The notes under the pieces were generated by a model, which saw only the letters and a program-made list of their open reading frames with translations, did not search any database and was not told the origin of the DNA. From the NCBI RefSeq assembly GCF_000012845.1, contig NC_009615.1, positions 953,501-1,017,500 on the forward strand: a stretch of DNA of 64,000 bases. Direction: 5' to 3'. Positions 29,589-38,954 of the stretch are shown here, piece after piece. Origin of the DNA: Parabacteroides distasonis ATCC 8503. Its GTDB lineage: Bacteria; Bacteroidota; Bacteroidia; Bacteroidales; Tannerellaceae. The first letter of the stretch is position 1. The number at the start of each line of letters is the position of its first letter. The position numbers were made by a program, and so were the translations under genes.

Positions 29589-30076
29589 TTTTCGCGTATA
29601 TATGCAAGGTAGGCTTGTTCGGCTCCCTCTGTGCGGGAATGTTTCTAACCTCCTGTATGGAGCGTGAAAACGAAGAAGCGAGCAAGCGGGTGATTGAGGT
29701 AGGTAAAGCTATCTCATCGCCTGCCGAGCTGAAAGCCTCTGATTATTTTGATGAGATCCGGTATGTCCCTTTAGAGACGAGGGATGATTGTCTAGTCGGA
29801 AGTTCTCCTGATATCAAGTTATTGGATAAATATATTCTGATCACTTCCGCTAACCGGCAATGTCTTTTGTTTGATAAGGCTACAGGAAAGTTTAAATGTC
29901 AGATAGGGCATGTAGGGAAGGATCCGGGTGGCTATAGAAACGTAGACTGCTTGGTGGACGAGTTGAACGGGCGTTTGCTGTTTAATGGATGGGGACATGA
30001 TTTGATTAGCTATAATCTGGATGGCAATTATATCGGAAAAATAGAGCTTCTTATTTTTCTAAGAAAGTATTCTTGA
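29585..30076 (+). pseudogene. Truncated 6-bladed beta-propeller lipoprotein
   Basis: 163 aa. Lipobox LTSC near residue 24, then the start of a Bacteroidota 6-bladed propeller (YFDEIRYVPLETRDDCLVGS, LFDKATGKFKCQIGHVGKDPGGYRNV). The family is usually about 350-400 aa; here it stops after NLDGNYIGKIE with an unrelated hydrophobic tail, and no remainder follows before the terminator. It overlaps the M56 gene by 4 bp. Probably a decayed gene, but a short functional lipoprotein cannot be excluded. Confidence 0.65.
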
Positions 30077-30117
30077 GGTTAGTAAATAGATAATTTGGAA
30101 ACAGCTTTATTCGATAT

Positions 30118-30159
30118 AACACGGCCTTGTCATGACTGACTTGTGCCGTGTTTTTTTAT
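30118..30159. terminator. Terminator between convergent genes
   Basis: AACACGGC (30118-30125) pairs with GCCGTGTT (30145-30152), followed by a seven-T run. Confidence 0.75.
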
Positions 30160-30163
30160 TTAT

Positions 30164-30556
30164 TTACTTGATCATTGTAATGATATTCTTCCCAAGTATG
30201 ATCCCAAGGAAGACCGCTATCAAACCAAGGATATTACTGGCAAGTACATTGAGTAGTGCCATCTTGTATTCTCCGGTACGCATAAGTACCATCGTGTCGA
30301 GAGCAAAAGAAGAGAAAGTCGTGAAACCACCGAAAAGACCAGTGAATAGGAAAGCTCTTGTATTGATAGAAAAATTATAGGCTTCCGCTATACTCCAGCA
30401 GAAGCCGATTAAAAAGGAGCCGATCACATTGACCGACAAGATACCAAAAGGAAAGGAGTAAAGCATCGATCGTTGCATCCACGTGGAAACTCCGAACCGT
30501 AGCGCAGATCCGATAGCTCCTCCTATTATTAAAAGAAAAACCTTTATCATAATCAA
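30164..30556 (-). CDS. crcB: Fluoride exporter CrcB/Fluc
   Basis: 130 aa, four membrane helices. Hallmarks: GGAIGSALRFGVS, VNVIGSFLIGF and GGFTTFSSFALD (with the fluoride-path phenylalanines). Exports fluoride as a dual-topology dimer. No fluoride riboswitch was recognisable upstream; the 65-bp gap to pheS carries only a GC-rich hairpin. Confidence 0.95.
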   Translation of the reverse strand: MIMIKVFLLIIGGAIGSALRFGVSTWMQRSMLYSFPFGILSVNVIGSFLIGFCWSIAEAYNFSINTRAFLFTGLFGGFTTFSSFALDTMVLMRTGEYKMALLNVLASNILGLIAVFLGIILGKNIITMIK

Positions 30557-30569
30557 CCTAGTGTGTTTC

Positions 30570-30594
30570 CCCCGGGCTAGGTTAAGGCCCGGGG
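30570..30594 (-). promoter_or_regulatory. GC-rich hairpin between pheS and crcB
   Basis: CCCCGGGC (30570-30577) pairs with GCCCGGGG (30587-30594) around a 9-nt loop. No T-run follows on the minus strand, so it is more likely an attenuator or RNA-processing element than a full terminator. Confidence 0.45.
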
Positions 30595-30621
30595 AGATGG
30601 TAAATGATTTAGGTTTTCAAT

Positions 30622-31641
30622 TTAATTGGCCGACTCAAACTGTCTCAAGAAACGAACATCGTTTTCCGAGAACATGCGTAAGTCTTTTACTTGGTATTTC
30701 AAATTGGTAATACGCTCGATACCCATTCCCAATGCGTAGCCTGAATAAACCTTGCTATCGATACCGCAGTTCTCAAGCACGTTCGGGTCTACCATACCGC
30801 AACCGAGGATCTCTACCCAACCGGTTCCTTTACAGAAGGGGCAACCCTTACCTCCACAAATGTTGCAGGAGATGTCCATCTCGGCGGATGGCTCCGTGAA
30901 CGGGAAGTAAGAAGGACGCAAGCGAATTTTTGTATCCGGACTGAACATTTCCTTGGCGAAGAACAACAAGGCTTGTTTCAAGTCGGCGAATGAGACGTTC
31001 TTATCTACATATAACGCTTCTACTTGATGGAAGAAACAGTGAGCACGATAGGAGATAGCCTCATTACGATATACACGTCCCGGACAGATGATACGAATAG
31101 GCGGTTCTTGCTTTTCCATTACTCGGGTCTGTACGGAAGAAGTATGTGTGCGAAGCAATACATCCGGGTTATGCTGGATAAAGAACGTATCTTGCATATC
31201 GCGGGCAGGATGGTCCTCGGCGAAATTCAAGGAAGAGAAGACATGCCAGTCGTCCTCGATTTCCGGTCCCTCAGCGATGCTGAATCCTAACCGTCCGAAT
31301 ATATCGCAAATTTCTTTCTTTACAAGTGATAGAGGATGACGAGTGCCTAGTTCGATCGGGTAAGCCGTACGAGTCAAATCGATATCATCGTTTGCGGTCT
31401 GTACATTCTCAAAGCTTTCTTTTAATTCGTTGATCTTGCTCTGGGTTGTTTCCTTTAGTTCGTTCAAGTATTTGCCAACCTCACGTTTTTGATCAGCCGC
31501 TACATTACGGAAATCATTCATCAACGCCGATATCTCGCCTTTTTTGCTGAGATACTTTATACGTAAAGCTTCTAGTTCCTCGGCATTTGCCGCTTTCATA
31601 TTCTCTACTTCTTGAAGCAGAGCCTTAATTTTATCGAGCAT
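30622..31641 (-). CDS. pheS: Phenylalanyl-tRNA synthetase alpha subunit
   Basis: 339 aa, full length. An N-terminal coiled coil (tRNA-binding arm) is followed by the class II catalytic core: GPEIEDDWHVF, RTHTSSVQTRVM, the CNICGGKGCPFCKGTGWVEI region and motif 3 GMGIERI. The beta subunit pheT is not in the window. Confidence 0.97.
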   Translation of the reverse strand: MLDKIKALLQEVENMKAANAEELEALRIKYLSKKGEISALMNDFRNVAADQKREVGKYLNELKETTQSKINELKESFENVQTANDDIDLTRTAYPIELGTRHPLSLVKKEICDIFGRLGFSIAEGPEIEDDWHVFSSLNFAEDHPARDMQDTFFIQHNPDVLLRTHTSSVQTRVMEKQEPPIRIICPGRVYRNEAISYRAHCFFHQVEALYVDKNVSFADLKQALLFFAKEMFSPDTKIRLRPSYFPFTEPSAEMDISCNICGGKGCPFCKGTGWVEILGCGMVDPNVLENCGIDSKVYSGYALGMGIERITNLKYQVKDLRMFSENDVRFLRQFESAN

Positions 31642-31668
31642 TTCTAATCACACTTTGTATTTGTCATG

Positions 31669-31676
31669 CAAAAGTA
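31669..31676 (-). promoter_or_regulatory. -7 box of pheS
   Basis: Minus strand TACTTTTG, about 28 bp upstream of the pheS ATG. Confidence 0.5.
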
Positions 31677-31809
31677 CGCCTTTCTTTTGAAACCGCAAGG
31701 GATTCGTAAGGTTTTTTAGTTAAATGTAAGCGCAGACACTTAGGTGTCTTGTTTTATATATTAAAGTATTTATATATCTTCGCAGCATAATCAAACTATA
31801 AATTAATTA

Positions 31810-33084
31810 ATGGAAATAGTCATTATTATTGGCCTTATCTTACTGAATGGAATTCTTGCGATGTCGGAAATCGCCTTGGTCTCAGCCCGGAAGGCTAGGT
31901 TGGAAACCGAAGCGAAACGTGGTAATAAATCTGCGGGCACTGCTTTGAAGCTGGCAAATGAGCCGGATAAGTTTCTCTCAACCATCCAGATCGGAATTAC
32001 CTTGATCGGTATCTTGACCGGTTTGTACTCTGGCGAGGCGTTAGCTCATAATTTCGCTGTTATAATAGCGCAAATACCGGCCCTAGAACCGTATGCGTTG
32101 GGGATCGCTAAAACGACGATCGTTATTATCGTGACGTATCTTACACTTATATTCGGAGAGTTGGTACCGAAGCGGATCGGCATGGGGTGTGCCGAGAAGG
32201 TCTCTATGTTAGTTGCTAAACCCATGAATTTTCTTTCCTTGATATCCTCTCCTTTTGTTTGGCTACTTTCAAAGAGTACGGCGTTGGCTGTGAAGATGAC
32301 GGGCGTGGATACGAAAGAGGAAAATAGGGTAACAGAGGAAGAAATCAAGGCGATCGTGAAAGAGGGCTTTGACGGTGGCGAGGTGCAAGAGGTAGAGCAG
32401 GACATCGTAGAGCGGGTCTTTAATCTGGGAGACCGTAACGTGGGTTCTATCATGACGCATCGTAGCGAGCTGGTTTGGCTGGATGTGACGGATAGTACGG
32501 AGAAGATTCGGGAGAAAGTGGAGGAGAACTTATTTAATATATATCCCGTGGCCTCGGAGAAGTTCGATAATATAGTAGGGGTCGTTTATCTGAAAGATTT
32601 GTTCGGAAGGATCGACCAACCGGATTTCTCGATCAACCAAGTACTCCGCCCGGCACAGTTCGTTCCCGAGAACCAGAGCGTATATAACGCCTTGGAATCT
32701 TTCAAGCAGACACACGTGAAATATGGACTCGTTACGGATGAGTTCGGAGGTATCCAAGGTATCGTAACCTTGAAGGATATTATGGAAGGCTTAATCGGAC
32801 AAGTACCGGAAGTCGGAGAGGAGTCCGAGATCATACAACGTGAGGATGGTACTTGGTTGGTGGACGGCCAATATTCTTTCTATGATTTCTTGGAATATTT
32901 CGACATGGAGGATTTGTATGCCGAGCATGATTATAATACCTTGAGCGGCTTGATCCTAGAGATATTGGAACGTGTACCGAAGACGGGTGAGAAATTAAAG
33001 TGGCTGGACTTTGAGTTCGAGATCGTAGATATGGATGGCGCCCGGATCGATAAGGTTTTGGTCAAGTACTTGAAAAATGGGTAA
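31810..33084 (+). CDS. CNNM/CBS/CorC-type membrane protein (hemolysin family)
   Basis: 424 aa. A DUF21/CNNM membrane domain (about 1-165: NGILAMSEIALVSARKARLE, TIQIGITLIGILTG) is followed by two CBS motifs (about 205-325: MTHRSELVWLDV, YGLVTDEFGGIQGIVTLKDIMEG) and a CorC_HlyC domain (about 340-424). Likely divalent-cation transport or control; the hemolysin name of the family is historical. Confidence 0.9.
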   Translation: MEIVIIIGLILLNGILAMSEIALVSARKARLETEAKRGNKSAGTALKLANEPDKFLSTIQIGITLIGILTGLYSGEALAHNFAVIIAQIPALEPYALGIAKTTIVIIVTYLTLIFGELVPKRIGMGCAEKVSMLVAKPMNFLSLISSPFVWLLSKSTALAVKMTGVDTKEENRVTEEEIKAIVKEGFDGGEVQEVEQDIVERVFNLGDRNVGSIMTHRSELVWLDVTDSTEKIREKVEENLFNIYPVASEKFDNIVGVVYLKDLFGRIDQPDFSINQVLRPAQFVPENQSVYNALESFKQTHVKYGLVTDEFGGIQGIVTLKDIMEGLIGQVPEVGEESEIIQREDGTWLVDGQYSFYDFLEYFDMEDLYAEHDYNTLSGLILEILERVPKTGEKLKWLDFEFEIVDMDGARIDKVLVKYLKNG

Positions 33085-33093
33085 AATGTCTTT

Positions 33094-33816
33094 TTAGAAG
33101 AGTACGCCGAGTGAGATACTCATCACGTTCGTTCGCTTGTCAATATTGATATCATAATTAATCTCGGGAACCGGGTTGTTGACTTTCTCGAAATCGGATT
33201 CCACTTGATTCAATCCGAACTCATAGACAAAGTCGAAGAATAGCCGTCCGATGCTAACCCCTACGCCCGTAGCGATATTGACTCCGAACGGGGTGTTGTC
33301 ATTCACGTATTCTACATGCGTGGTGGAAGATTCTACCGTATAGGCGATCTTATAGTTGTATTTTAATTTGGGGCCGACCATAAGGCTAAGTCCGTAAGGC
33401 CCTTTCTTCACTAGGTTATAGCCTACCATTATGGGAACCTCTAAGGAACTGGTTTTCATCATCAAGAGGTCGGTAGTTGCCGATGTATTGGACAGCATAT
33501 TATTTTCCGGCAAACTTTGAGGTATGGAAAAACGGATATTTCCCTCGGAGCGATGCCATGAGAAACTAGGCTGGAGGAAGAACCGTTCGATATTGACCCG
33601 GCAAAAGACCGCGGCCAGATAACCTACCTTATATTCGATGTCTATATTCTCCGCTTCCTTCCCATTGATGGAAAGGGAGTTTATGACTGGGAAAGTGGCG
33701 TTGAATCCCACTTTGGCTCCAAAGTTGAATGCCTTGTCCTCGAAACGCATGAAGCTCTGGGCTTCTGCTAACAGACCGAAAGATAGCAACGCTCCTATAA
33801 GGTAGACTTTTTTCAT
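33094..33816 (-). CDS. Outer-membrane beta-barrel protein
   Basis: 240 aa. Signal peptide (about 1-19, ending AEAQ), then barrel strands such as FNFGAKVGFNATF, YGLSLMVGPKLKYNYKI and FFDFVYEFGLNQ, ending ...VMSISLGVLF with the C-terminal Phe typical of barrels. Function unknown. Four bp from the flavin reductase gene, so co-transcribed with it. Confidence 0.8.
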   Translation of the reverse strand: MKKVYLIGALLSFGLLAEAQSFMRFEDKAFNFGAKVGFNATFPVINSLSINGKEAENIDIEYKVGYLAAVFCRVNIERFFLQPSFSWHRSEGNIRFSIPQSLPENNMLSNTSATTDLLMMKTSSLEVPIMVGYNLVKKGPYGLSLMVGPKLKYNYKIAYTVESSTTHVEYVNDNTPFGVNIATGVGVSIGRLFFDFVYEFGLNQVESDFEKVNNPVPEINYDINIDKRTNVMSISLGVLF

Positions 33817-33820
33817 ACCG

Positions 33821-34387
33821 TTATTTTTTCTTTTTCACGGACCAGCCGAATTTACCGACAAATTCACCTAACCCGTAATACTTACCATGCGAGTAAGCCA
33901 AAAGATCCGCTTTCTGCATATCAAAAGCCCCTGTCTCTGGGTCTAGATATCGGTCGTCGGCCTGTACGTTTACGACATCAGCGATAAACATATCATGACT
34001 TCCGAGAGCGATTACCTCTTTTACCCGGCATTCGATACAAAGCGGAGACTCGTCTATCGTAGGGGCGTTAACGACGGTCGCTTTTCCGGGAGTGAGCTTC
34101 ATCTCCTCGAATTTATGATGGTCTTTCCCTGAGTTTACCCCGCACCAATCCGTGGCGTAGGCCAGCTCACGATTCGTCAAGTTGATGACGAATTCCATAT
34201 TCTTCTTCAAGATCGGATAAGAGAATCGTTCCGGACGTACGGATATATAGCACATCGCCGGATTCGTACAAATCGTACCGACCCATGCGACTGTTATTAT
34301 ATTGTACTCGGAAGGCTCATTCCCACAACTCACCATTACGGCAGGCAATGGATAGATCATGGTTCCCGGTTTCCAATCGTGCTTCAT
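33821..34387 (-). CDS. Flavin reductase-like FMN-binding protein
   Basis: 188 aa. Split-barrel flavin reductase fold: WKPGTMIYPLPAVMVSCG, NIITVAWVGTICTNPAMCYISVRPERFSY and FVINLTNRELAYATDWCGVNSG. It binds FMN; the physiological acceptor is unknown. It lies downstream of pyrI across an inverted repeat. Confidence 0.88.
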   Translation of the reverse strand: MKHDWKPGTMIYPLPAVMVSCGNEPSEYNIITVAWVGTICTNPAMCYISVRPERFSYPILKKNMEFVINLTNRELAYATDWCGVNSGKDHHKFEEMKLTPGKATVVNAPTIDESPLCIECRVKEVIALGSHDMFIADVVNVQADDRYLDPETGAFDMQKADLLAYSHGKYYGLGEFVGKFGWSVKKKK

Positions 34388-34407
34388 AATAAAAACTGCG
34401 TTTTTAT

Positions 34408-34481
34408 AATTGAAAGTTGAGAATTGAGAATTAAAGATTCCGTAAAGCTAATTCTCAATTCTCAATTCTCAACTTTCAATT
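34408..34481. repeat. Imperfect long inverted repeat between pyrI and the flavin reductase
   Basis: A left arm at 34408-34433 pairs with 34449-34481; the right arm has one extra AATTCTC unit, so the arms contain short internal tandem repeats of that 7-mer. A strong hairpin forms on either strand; it may act as a processing site or weak terminator in the pyr transcript. Confidence 0.75.
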
Positions 34482-34944
34482 ATTTAATGATAATGTCTTC
34501 TTTATTAATCTTACGTTCGCAATAATGACATTTAATGGTTCCCTTCTCCTTGTCGATCACGTGGAAGCGGGAAAGCATCGGCTCATTATTGGTGATACAT
34601 TTCGGATTGTTACATTTGACCAAGCCAATCAGCTCGTCGGGTAAAGTAACCGTCTTCTTCTCTACAACCTCATAATCACGGATAATGTTCAATATAATAT
34701 TCGGGGCGATCATGGCGATACGGTTGATCTCGTCCTCCTCGAAAAATTTGTCGGCGATCTTGATCATACCCTTGCATCCCATCTTGTTGCTATGGAAATT
34801 ATTGCCGATCGTGATCGTATTGTTCATTTTCTCCAGTCCCAGTAAAGAGGCTACCTTGAATAATTGGCTGGGAGGAATATGGTCTATGGCGGTACCGTTC
34901 TCTAAAGCGGCTACCTGCAACTCTTTTTTCTTTTCTGCTGACAT
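34480..34944 (-). CDS. pyrI: Aspartate carbamoyltransferase regulatory chain
   Basis: 154 aa, full length. Allosteric subunit binding CTP/ATP in the N-terminal domain ([21 protein letters not shown]). The four zinc cysteines are in CNNPKC and CHYCERK. Twelve bp after pyrB. Confidence 0.96.
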   Translation of the reverse strand: MSAEKKKELQVAALENGTAIDHIPPSQLFKVASLLGLEKMNNTITIGNNFHSNKMGCKGMIKIADKFFEEDEINRIAMIAPNIILNIIRDYEVVEKKTVTLPDELIGLVKCNNPKCITNNEPMLSRFHVIDKEKGTIKCHYCERKINKEDIIIK

Positions 34945-34956
34945 AAAACTTCGTTT

Positions 34957-35877
34957 TTATTCGTCGATAGATATACCTAAAACTTCGCAAATGATAGCTT
35001 GGCGTGCGAACAGCCCGTTGCGTGCCTGCTGGATGTAATAAGCCTTTGGATTGTCATCTACATCGTAAGCGATCTCGTTCACACGGGGTAGCGGATGTAA
35101 GATACGCAGGTTTTCACGGCTGTTTCTCAGCATGTCGTTACGCAGGATATACACGTTCTTTACCCGCTCGTACTCTTCCAAGTCTGTGAAACGCTCACGT
35201 TGTACACGGGTCATATAAAGGATATCCGTCTGGTTGATGATATCTTCCGTGAAATCGGTATGCTCTTCGTATTTGAGCCCGTGCTTGTCGCAGAAGTTCT
35301 TTTGCTCGTCCGGCATGCGCAGCTCGTTCGGCGCGACGAAGTGGAAGGTCGGATGGAAGTGAGACATTCCCACGATCAAGGAGTGAACCGTACGGCCATA
35401 CTTCAAATCGCCGACCATCGTGATGGTGAGGTTATCCAGCTTGCCTTGTGTCTTGCGAATGGAATACAGGTCCAGCATGGTTTGCGAGGGATGTTGGTTC
35501 GCCCCGTCACCAGCGTTGATGATAGGGACATCCGTCACCTCAGAAGCATAGCGGGCGGCTCCTTCCAGATGATGTCTCATAATGATCAAGTCCACGTAAT
35601 TGCTTACCATCAAGATCGTATCTTTCAAGGTCTCGCCCTTGGAGGAACTAGTCGTGGAAGCGTCCGAGAAACCGATCACCCGTCCACCTAAACGGTTTAC
35701 AGCTGTCTCGAAACTCAGTCTCGTACGTGTAGAGGGCTCGAAGAACAGGGTGGCGGCGACTTTGCCTTCCAGTAATTTCCGGTTCGGATTCTCCTCAAAC
35801 TTCCTTGCGTTATCCAGAATACGAAGAATGTCCTCTTTGGAACATTGATCGATAGAAACTAAACTTTTACTCTTCAT
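34957..35877 (-). CDS. pyrB: Aspartate carbamoyltransferase catalytic chain
   Basis: 306 aa, full length. Condenses carbamoyl phosphate with aspartate. Phosphate-binding [41 protein letters not shown] and HPLPRVNEI are diagnostic. Forms the pyrB-pyrI unit. Its -7 box is about 114 bp upstream, giving a leader of about 107 nt. Confidence 0.97.
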   Translation of the reverse strand: MKSKSLVSIDQCSKEDILRILDNARKFEENPNRKLLEGKVAATLFFEPSTRTRLSFETAVNRLGGRVIGFSDASTTSSSKGETLKDTILMVSNYVDLIIMRHHLEGAARYASEVTDVPIINAGDGANQHPSQTMLDLYSIRKTQGKLDNLTITMVGDLKYGRTVHSLIVGMSHFHPTFHFVAPNELRMPDEQKNFCDKHGLKYEEHTDFTEDIINQTDILYMTRVQRERFTDLEEYERVKNVYILRNDMLRNSRENLRILHPLPRVNEIAYDVDDNPKAYYIQQARNGLFARQAIICEVLGISIDE

Positions 35878-35990
35878 TTATATATTGTAATATGTTTATT
35901 GTCTGTTTCTTATCTTTCTAATTAATAACTGATGTAAAATATTTGTAAAAAATCAGCTATTGATTCAGAGATATAATGTTTCTCGTTTGG

Positions 35991-35998
35991 CAAAGATA
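35991..35998 (-). promoter_or_regulatory. -7 box of pyrB
   Basis: Minus strand TATCTTTG; leader of about 107 nt to pyrB, long enough for attenuation, but no clear hairpin pair was identified. Confidence 0.5.
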
Positions 35999-36089
35999 AG
36001 TTTTTCTATACGATATTGTAACCTGTGATTAAAGAAATGTGTTGGGATTTTATAGCATCGAATAAGTAGGGGGCAATCACTCCCTTGCT

Positions 36090-36416
36090 TTATTTGTAAG
36101 CTTTTCCAATTCTTTTGCCTACAACTGCCCCTTGTTCGAACTTTGCGTTTTTTATATCCACGATCAATACGCCTTTGAGTCCTGATACGCCTTCTTTTTT
36201 AGCTTCTTCAAGGAATTGCGAAGCCAGCATGTCATATCCAGAATCCGAATCCGCATCAATAGCAATCACTAAAAAGCCGTTATCTGTAACAGCGGCTTTT
36301 TCGCAGGAAAATCCTGTGATAGTATCGATATATTTATCCGCACCGATTACTTCTGTTTTACCACCTCCGCAGGAAAAGGCGATTATGATTGTCATTAAAA
36401 ATAAAATTTTCTTCAT
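36090..36416 (-). CDS. Small lipoprotein of unknown function
   Basis: 108 aa. Signal with lipobox IAFSC (about residue 16), then GGGKTEVIGADKY. No recognisable domain. It lies just before the prophage start and could belong to host or phage. Confidence 0.6.
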   Translation of the reverse strand: MKKILFLMTIIIAFSCGGGKTEVIGADKYIDTITGFSCEKAAVTDNGFLVIAIDADSDSGYDMLASQFLEEAKKEGVSGLKGVLIVDIKNAKFEQGAVVGKRIGKAYK

Positions 36417-36448
36417 GCTACTTATGATTTAACTTGTTCTTTAATTCG

Positions 36449-36456
36449 TATCTTTG
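36449..36456 (+). promoter_or_regulatory. -7 box of the small membrane gene
   Basis: TATCTTTG, 19 bp before the ATG at 36475. Confidence 0.5.
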
Positions 36457-36474
36457 CCTTAAATACCATCATCT

Positions 36475-36591
36475 ATGATAAATATGATATTTGATTTTTG
36501 GATAGCTTTTACAGTTACATGTTCGATTATAGCAGGGGTTTTGCTATTTATCTTTGTAGGTGCTGTTGTTCGCTGGCTGAGTGAAAAATGA
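36475..36591 (+). CDS. Small membrane protein
   Basis: 38 aa, mostly one membrane helix (FTVTCSIIAGVLLFIFVGAV) with a short basic tail. A promoter fits just upstream. Unknown role; at the host-prophage border. Confidence 0.5.
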   Translation: MINMIFDFWIAFTVTCSIIAGVLLFIFVGAVVRWLSEK

Positions 36592-36594
36592 TGC

Positions 36595-37479
36595 TCATTG
36601 ATTATTGGCAGCGTTTTCTGTTAACTTTTTAGTTCGACTCTCTATTAACGGGAGGCAACTAAAATCAGGGAATAAATTCTTTACATCTTCAGGTGCGGCG
36701 ATTGCTGGTTGAATTTCTGTGCCTTTAAGAATTAGTTCCGATATGTTTAAGATAGAGTTTTTGATTCTTTCTAACTGTTCGTTATCTTCTTTGCTAAAAT
36801 GCTCTTGTTGAATAAGTTTGGCTTCTTGCTCTATGACTATGTCAATTTGAGCTTTATTTAATCGTTTTAATTCCTCTAGCATTTCATTTCTTGCAGAAGC
36901 ATTTCTATAAACTTCATAAGCGCTTCTACACTCTATTGTCTTTTTTGCCACAACTGCTCCTGCCCAAGCTAAACCTGTAAAAAGTAATAAAGCTGTACCT
37001 ACTTTTATTACACACCAAAATGAACCGTGATCAAATTGTACGATTTCAATTTTGCCTCCTTCGTATTCACATATAACGGTAGAAAAAGCAAGTCGTAATT
37101 CGTTTGCTACTTTATTAAGTACGTCAAAATTACTTATTTTAGGAAGTTTAATATTAACAGTCTCCTTGTCTTGTTCATTTGGAACATATCCATTTATCCA
37201 ACGATCCATTAATTCGACAGCTTTCTTTAGATCTGCTATCGTTGATAATGTATTTTTGCGTTTGTCAAATAAAATGGATTCACTGGATGAAGCTACTACA
37301 ATAGGGTAAATTGATGAGTCATTCAATTTTATGAATTTTATAGATAGTAGTTTATCTAAAGCTATTTTCAATTTATCCGCATTGTTTATTCTGAAATTAT
37401 CAGAAAACTCTTCAACGGTGACAGTCTGTATATTGCTCCACGCAATATTTAATGCTTGTTTAATATCAATTAGTCTCAT
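36595..37479 (-). CDS. Membrane protein in the repressor operon
   Basis: 294 aa. Residues 1-65 look like a winged helix; one membrane helix at about 152-171 (IKVGTALLLFTGLAWAGAVV), then a long charged helical region (about 190-265). Fifty-one bp after the repressor on the same strand, so it could be expressed in the lysogen. No family recognised. A lysogenic-conversion or phage-exclusion role is possible from position only. Confidence 0.7.
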   Translation of the reverse strand: MRLIDIKQALNIAWSNIQTVTVEEFSDNFRINNADKLKIALDKLLSIKFIKLNDSSIYPIVVASSSESILFDKRKNTLSTIADLKKAVELMDRWINGYVPNEQDKETVNIKLPKISNFDVLNKVANELRLAFSTVICEYEGGKIEIVQFDHGSFWCVIKVGTALLLFTGLAWAGAVVAKKTIECRSAYEVYRNASARNEMLEELKRLNKAQIDIVIEQEAKLIQQEHFSKEDNEQLERIKNSILNISELILKGTEIQPAIAAPEDVKNLFPDFSCLPLIESRTKKLTENAANNQ

Positions 37480-37529
37480 AATTTATGATTTATGTGTAGA
37501 TTCCATGTGTATTGGTTGAATGCCATAGT

Positions 37530-38198
37530 CTAAAACCGTTTTACAGCTCCTAATACTTGAAATATAGATCTTATCATTTTTGAAGGAAGCTGTTGTGGAG
37601 AATATTCAGCTGACTTGTTAGAAGGAATGAGCGTGTAAGAGTCATCTGTTTTTCCTGCTGCCAATCTTTTGATAGTACGCATATCATTAGTTGTAACGAT
37701 AGCATATACTTCTCCAAGAGGAAGAAAGGATTTATCTTCTATTTTTTTTAAAGCAATCATGTCTCCGTGATTGATTTCAGGTTCCATGGAATGCCCTGTT
37801 ACATTACACCAACAAGTTGCATCATTGTATTTTTTGAAGTCGATGAGATATTCCGGATTTATAGTTTGATCATTTAATACCAGGTCAAAACCACCAATAA
37901 AATCTACATTATAATATGGTACTCCTTTAGTGTAGCTTATTTTAGGTTCGTCTTTTGTATCATTACTATATTGATTTAGCATTTTACCATTGCCGGTAAG
38001 AAGCCATTCAGCCGAAATATTTTCTACTACATTGATTATTTTTTCAAGCATATCAGCGGATGGTTTCGACTGTCTTTTATCGCTAAGATAGTTCGATATA
38101 CTTGTTGGCGCTATTTCTATTGCTTTAGCGAATTTAGCCTTGTTGCCTCCAAATAGCTCATCTATAATGATTTGTAATCTTTCGTTTATGCTCTGCAT
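37530..38198 (-). CDS. LexA/CI-like phage repressor (HTH + S24 peptidase)
   Basis: 222 aa. N-terminal HTH (about 1-66: GGNKAKFAKAIEIAPTSISNYLSDKR). C-terminal S24 domain with Ser137 (GHSMEPEINHGD) and Lys177 (MRTIKRLA). It should hold the lytic promoter shut and self-cleave after DNA damage. A typical Ala-Gly cleavage site is not obvious; VDFIGGFD is a candidate. Confidence 0.9.
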   Translation of the reverse strand: MQSINERLQIIIDELFGGNKAKFAKAIEIAPTSISNYLSDKRQSKPSADMLEKIINVVENISAEWLLTGNGKMLNQYSNDTKDEPKISYTKGVPYYNVDFIGGFDLVLNDQTINPEYLIDFKKYNDATCWCNVTGHSMEPEINHGDMIALKKIEDKSFLPLGEVYAIVTTNDMRTIKRLAAGKTDDSYTLIPSNKSAEYSPQQLPSKMIRSIFQVLGAVKRF

Positions 38199-38238
38199 AC
38201 TCTATTGATTATTAAATATAGTTAATTAAGAAAGAAAT

Positions 38239-38281
38239 ATACTCAAAAGATTTGCTATAAATACTCAATGTAGTATATTTG
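38239..38281 (+). promoter_or_regulatory. Early rightward promoter with operator-like repeats
   Basis: TTTG (38251-38254), 19-bp spacer, TATATTTG (38274-38281). ATACTCAA occurs at 38239-38246 and 38261-38268, and ATACT-caatgt-AGTAT (38261-38276) is a dyad overlapping the -7 box. Likely repressor sites. Confidence 0.7.
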
Positions 38282-38362
38282 CGTCATCAATCAATCACGA
38301 AAACAAAGGTAAGCGTTCGTGTTGAGTAAAGCAATAGTATGAACACATTAAAATACACGATT

Positions 38363-38620
38363 ATGGCACGATCTTATGAAACAGCATTAGCAGAACTCGA
38401 AAACAAAAAAGGCGAGTTAGAAGTGTTGAGCACAATTAGCGAAGAAGAAGCCTGCTATATATACAATGTAGATAGCAAGTCTGAGATCGTGAAGATTCTC
38501 TCTGATGAAATAGAAACTCTCGAAAGAGAGGTTGAATATCTCACCCCACTGGATTGGTCTAACGATCCTGTTGCCGAAATATTTGGTGGCTACGAAGCAA
38601 TGAACAACTATTTATACTAA
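38363..38620 (+). CDS. Hypothetical early protein (coiled coil)
   Basis: 85 aa from the ATG at 38363, which is preceded by TACACGATT, the start-site motif seen at other phage genes; the ATG at 38339 adds eight residues. It has an acidic helical middle. First gene after the early promoter. Confidence 0.6.
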   Translation: MARSYETALAELENKKGELEVLSTISEEEACYIYNVDSKSEIVKILSDEIETLEREVEYLTPLDWSNDPVAEIFGGYEAMNNYLY

Positions 38621-38639
38621 CACATAAACACACACGATT

Positions 38640-38924
38640 ATGAATATATTAGTTACTGAGAATTACAATCGTAAAGATATTTTCGAGATTGTAGATGAAT
38701 ATCCTCATGGTTATATAGTTTGGCCAATCGGCAGACGAAATTTTCCGTTTACAGGCTACGTGCCTCTCGCAAAGCCAACCGACGAACCTTATCATATTGA
38801 TATTAATACGCTAAAGGCAATCAAGGTTAATGATAATGTCGCTGATCACATTCTTAATGAAGCCTCATTTAGAGGGGTGGATAAAGCAAAGTTTCACCAC
38901 ATTGTATCAAGTTTTAACCGATAG
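38640..38924 (+). CDS. Hypothetical protein
   Basis: 94 aa. Starts MNILVTENYNRKDIFEIVDE, with YIVWPIGRRNFPFTGYVPLA. Preceded by CACACGATT. No recognised domain. Confidence 0.65.
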   Translation: MNILVTENYNRKDIFEIVDEYPHGYIVWPIGRRNFPFTGYVPLAKPTDEPYHIDINTLKAIKVNDNVADHILNEASFRGVDKAKFHHIVSSFNR

Positions 38925-38954
38925 TCTTTGGACTACTTTAATATACACACGATT

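Noticed and set aside
30557..30621. Fluoride riboswitch before crcB
   Set aside because: The hairpin does not show the conserved fluoride-riboswitch sequence.
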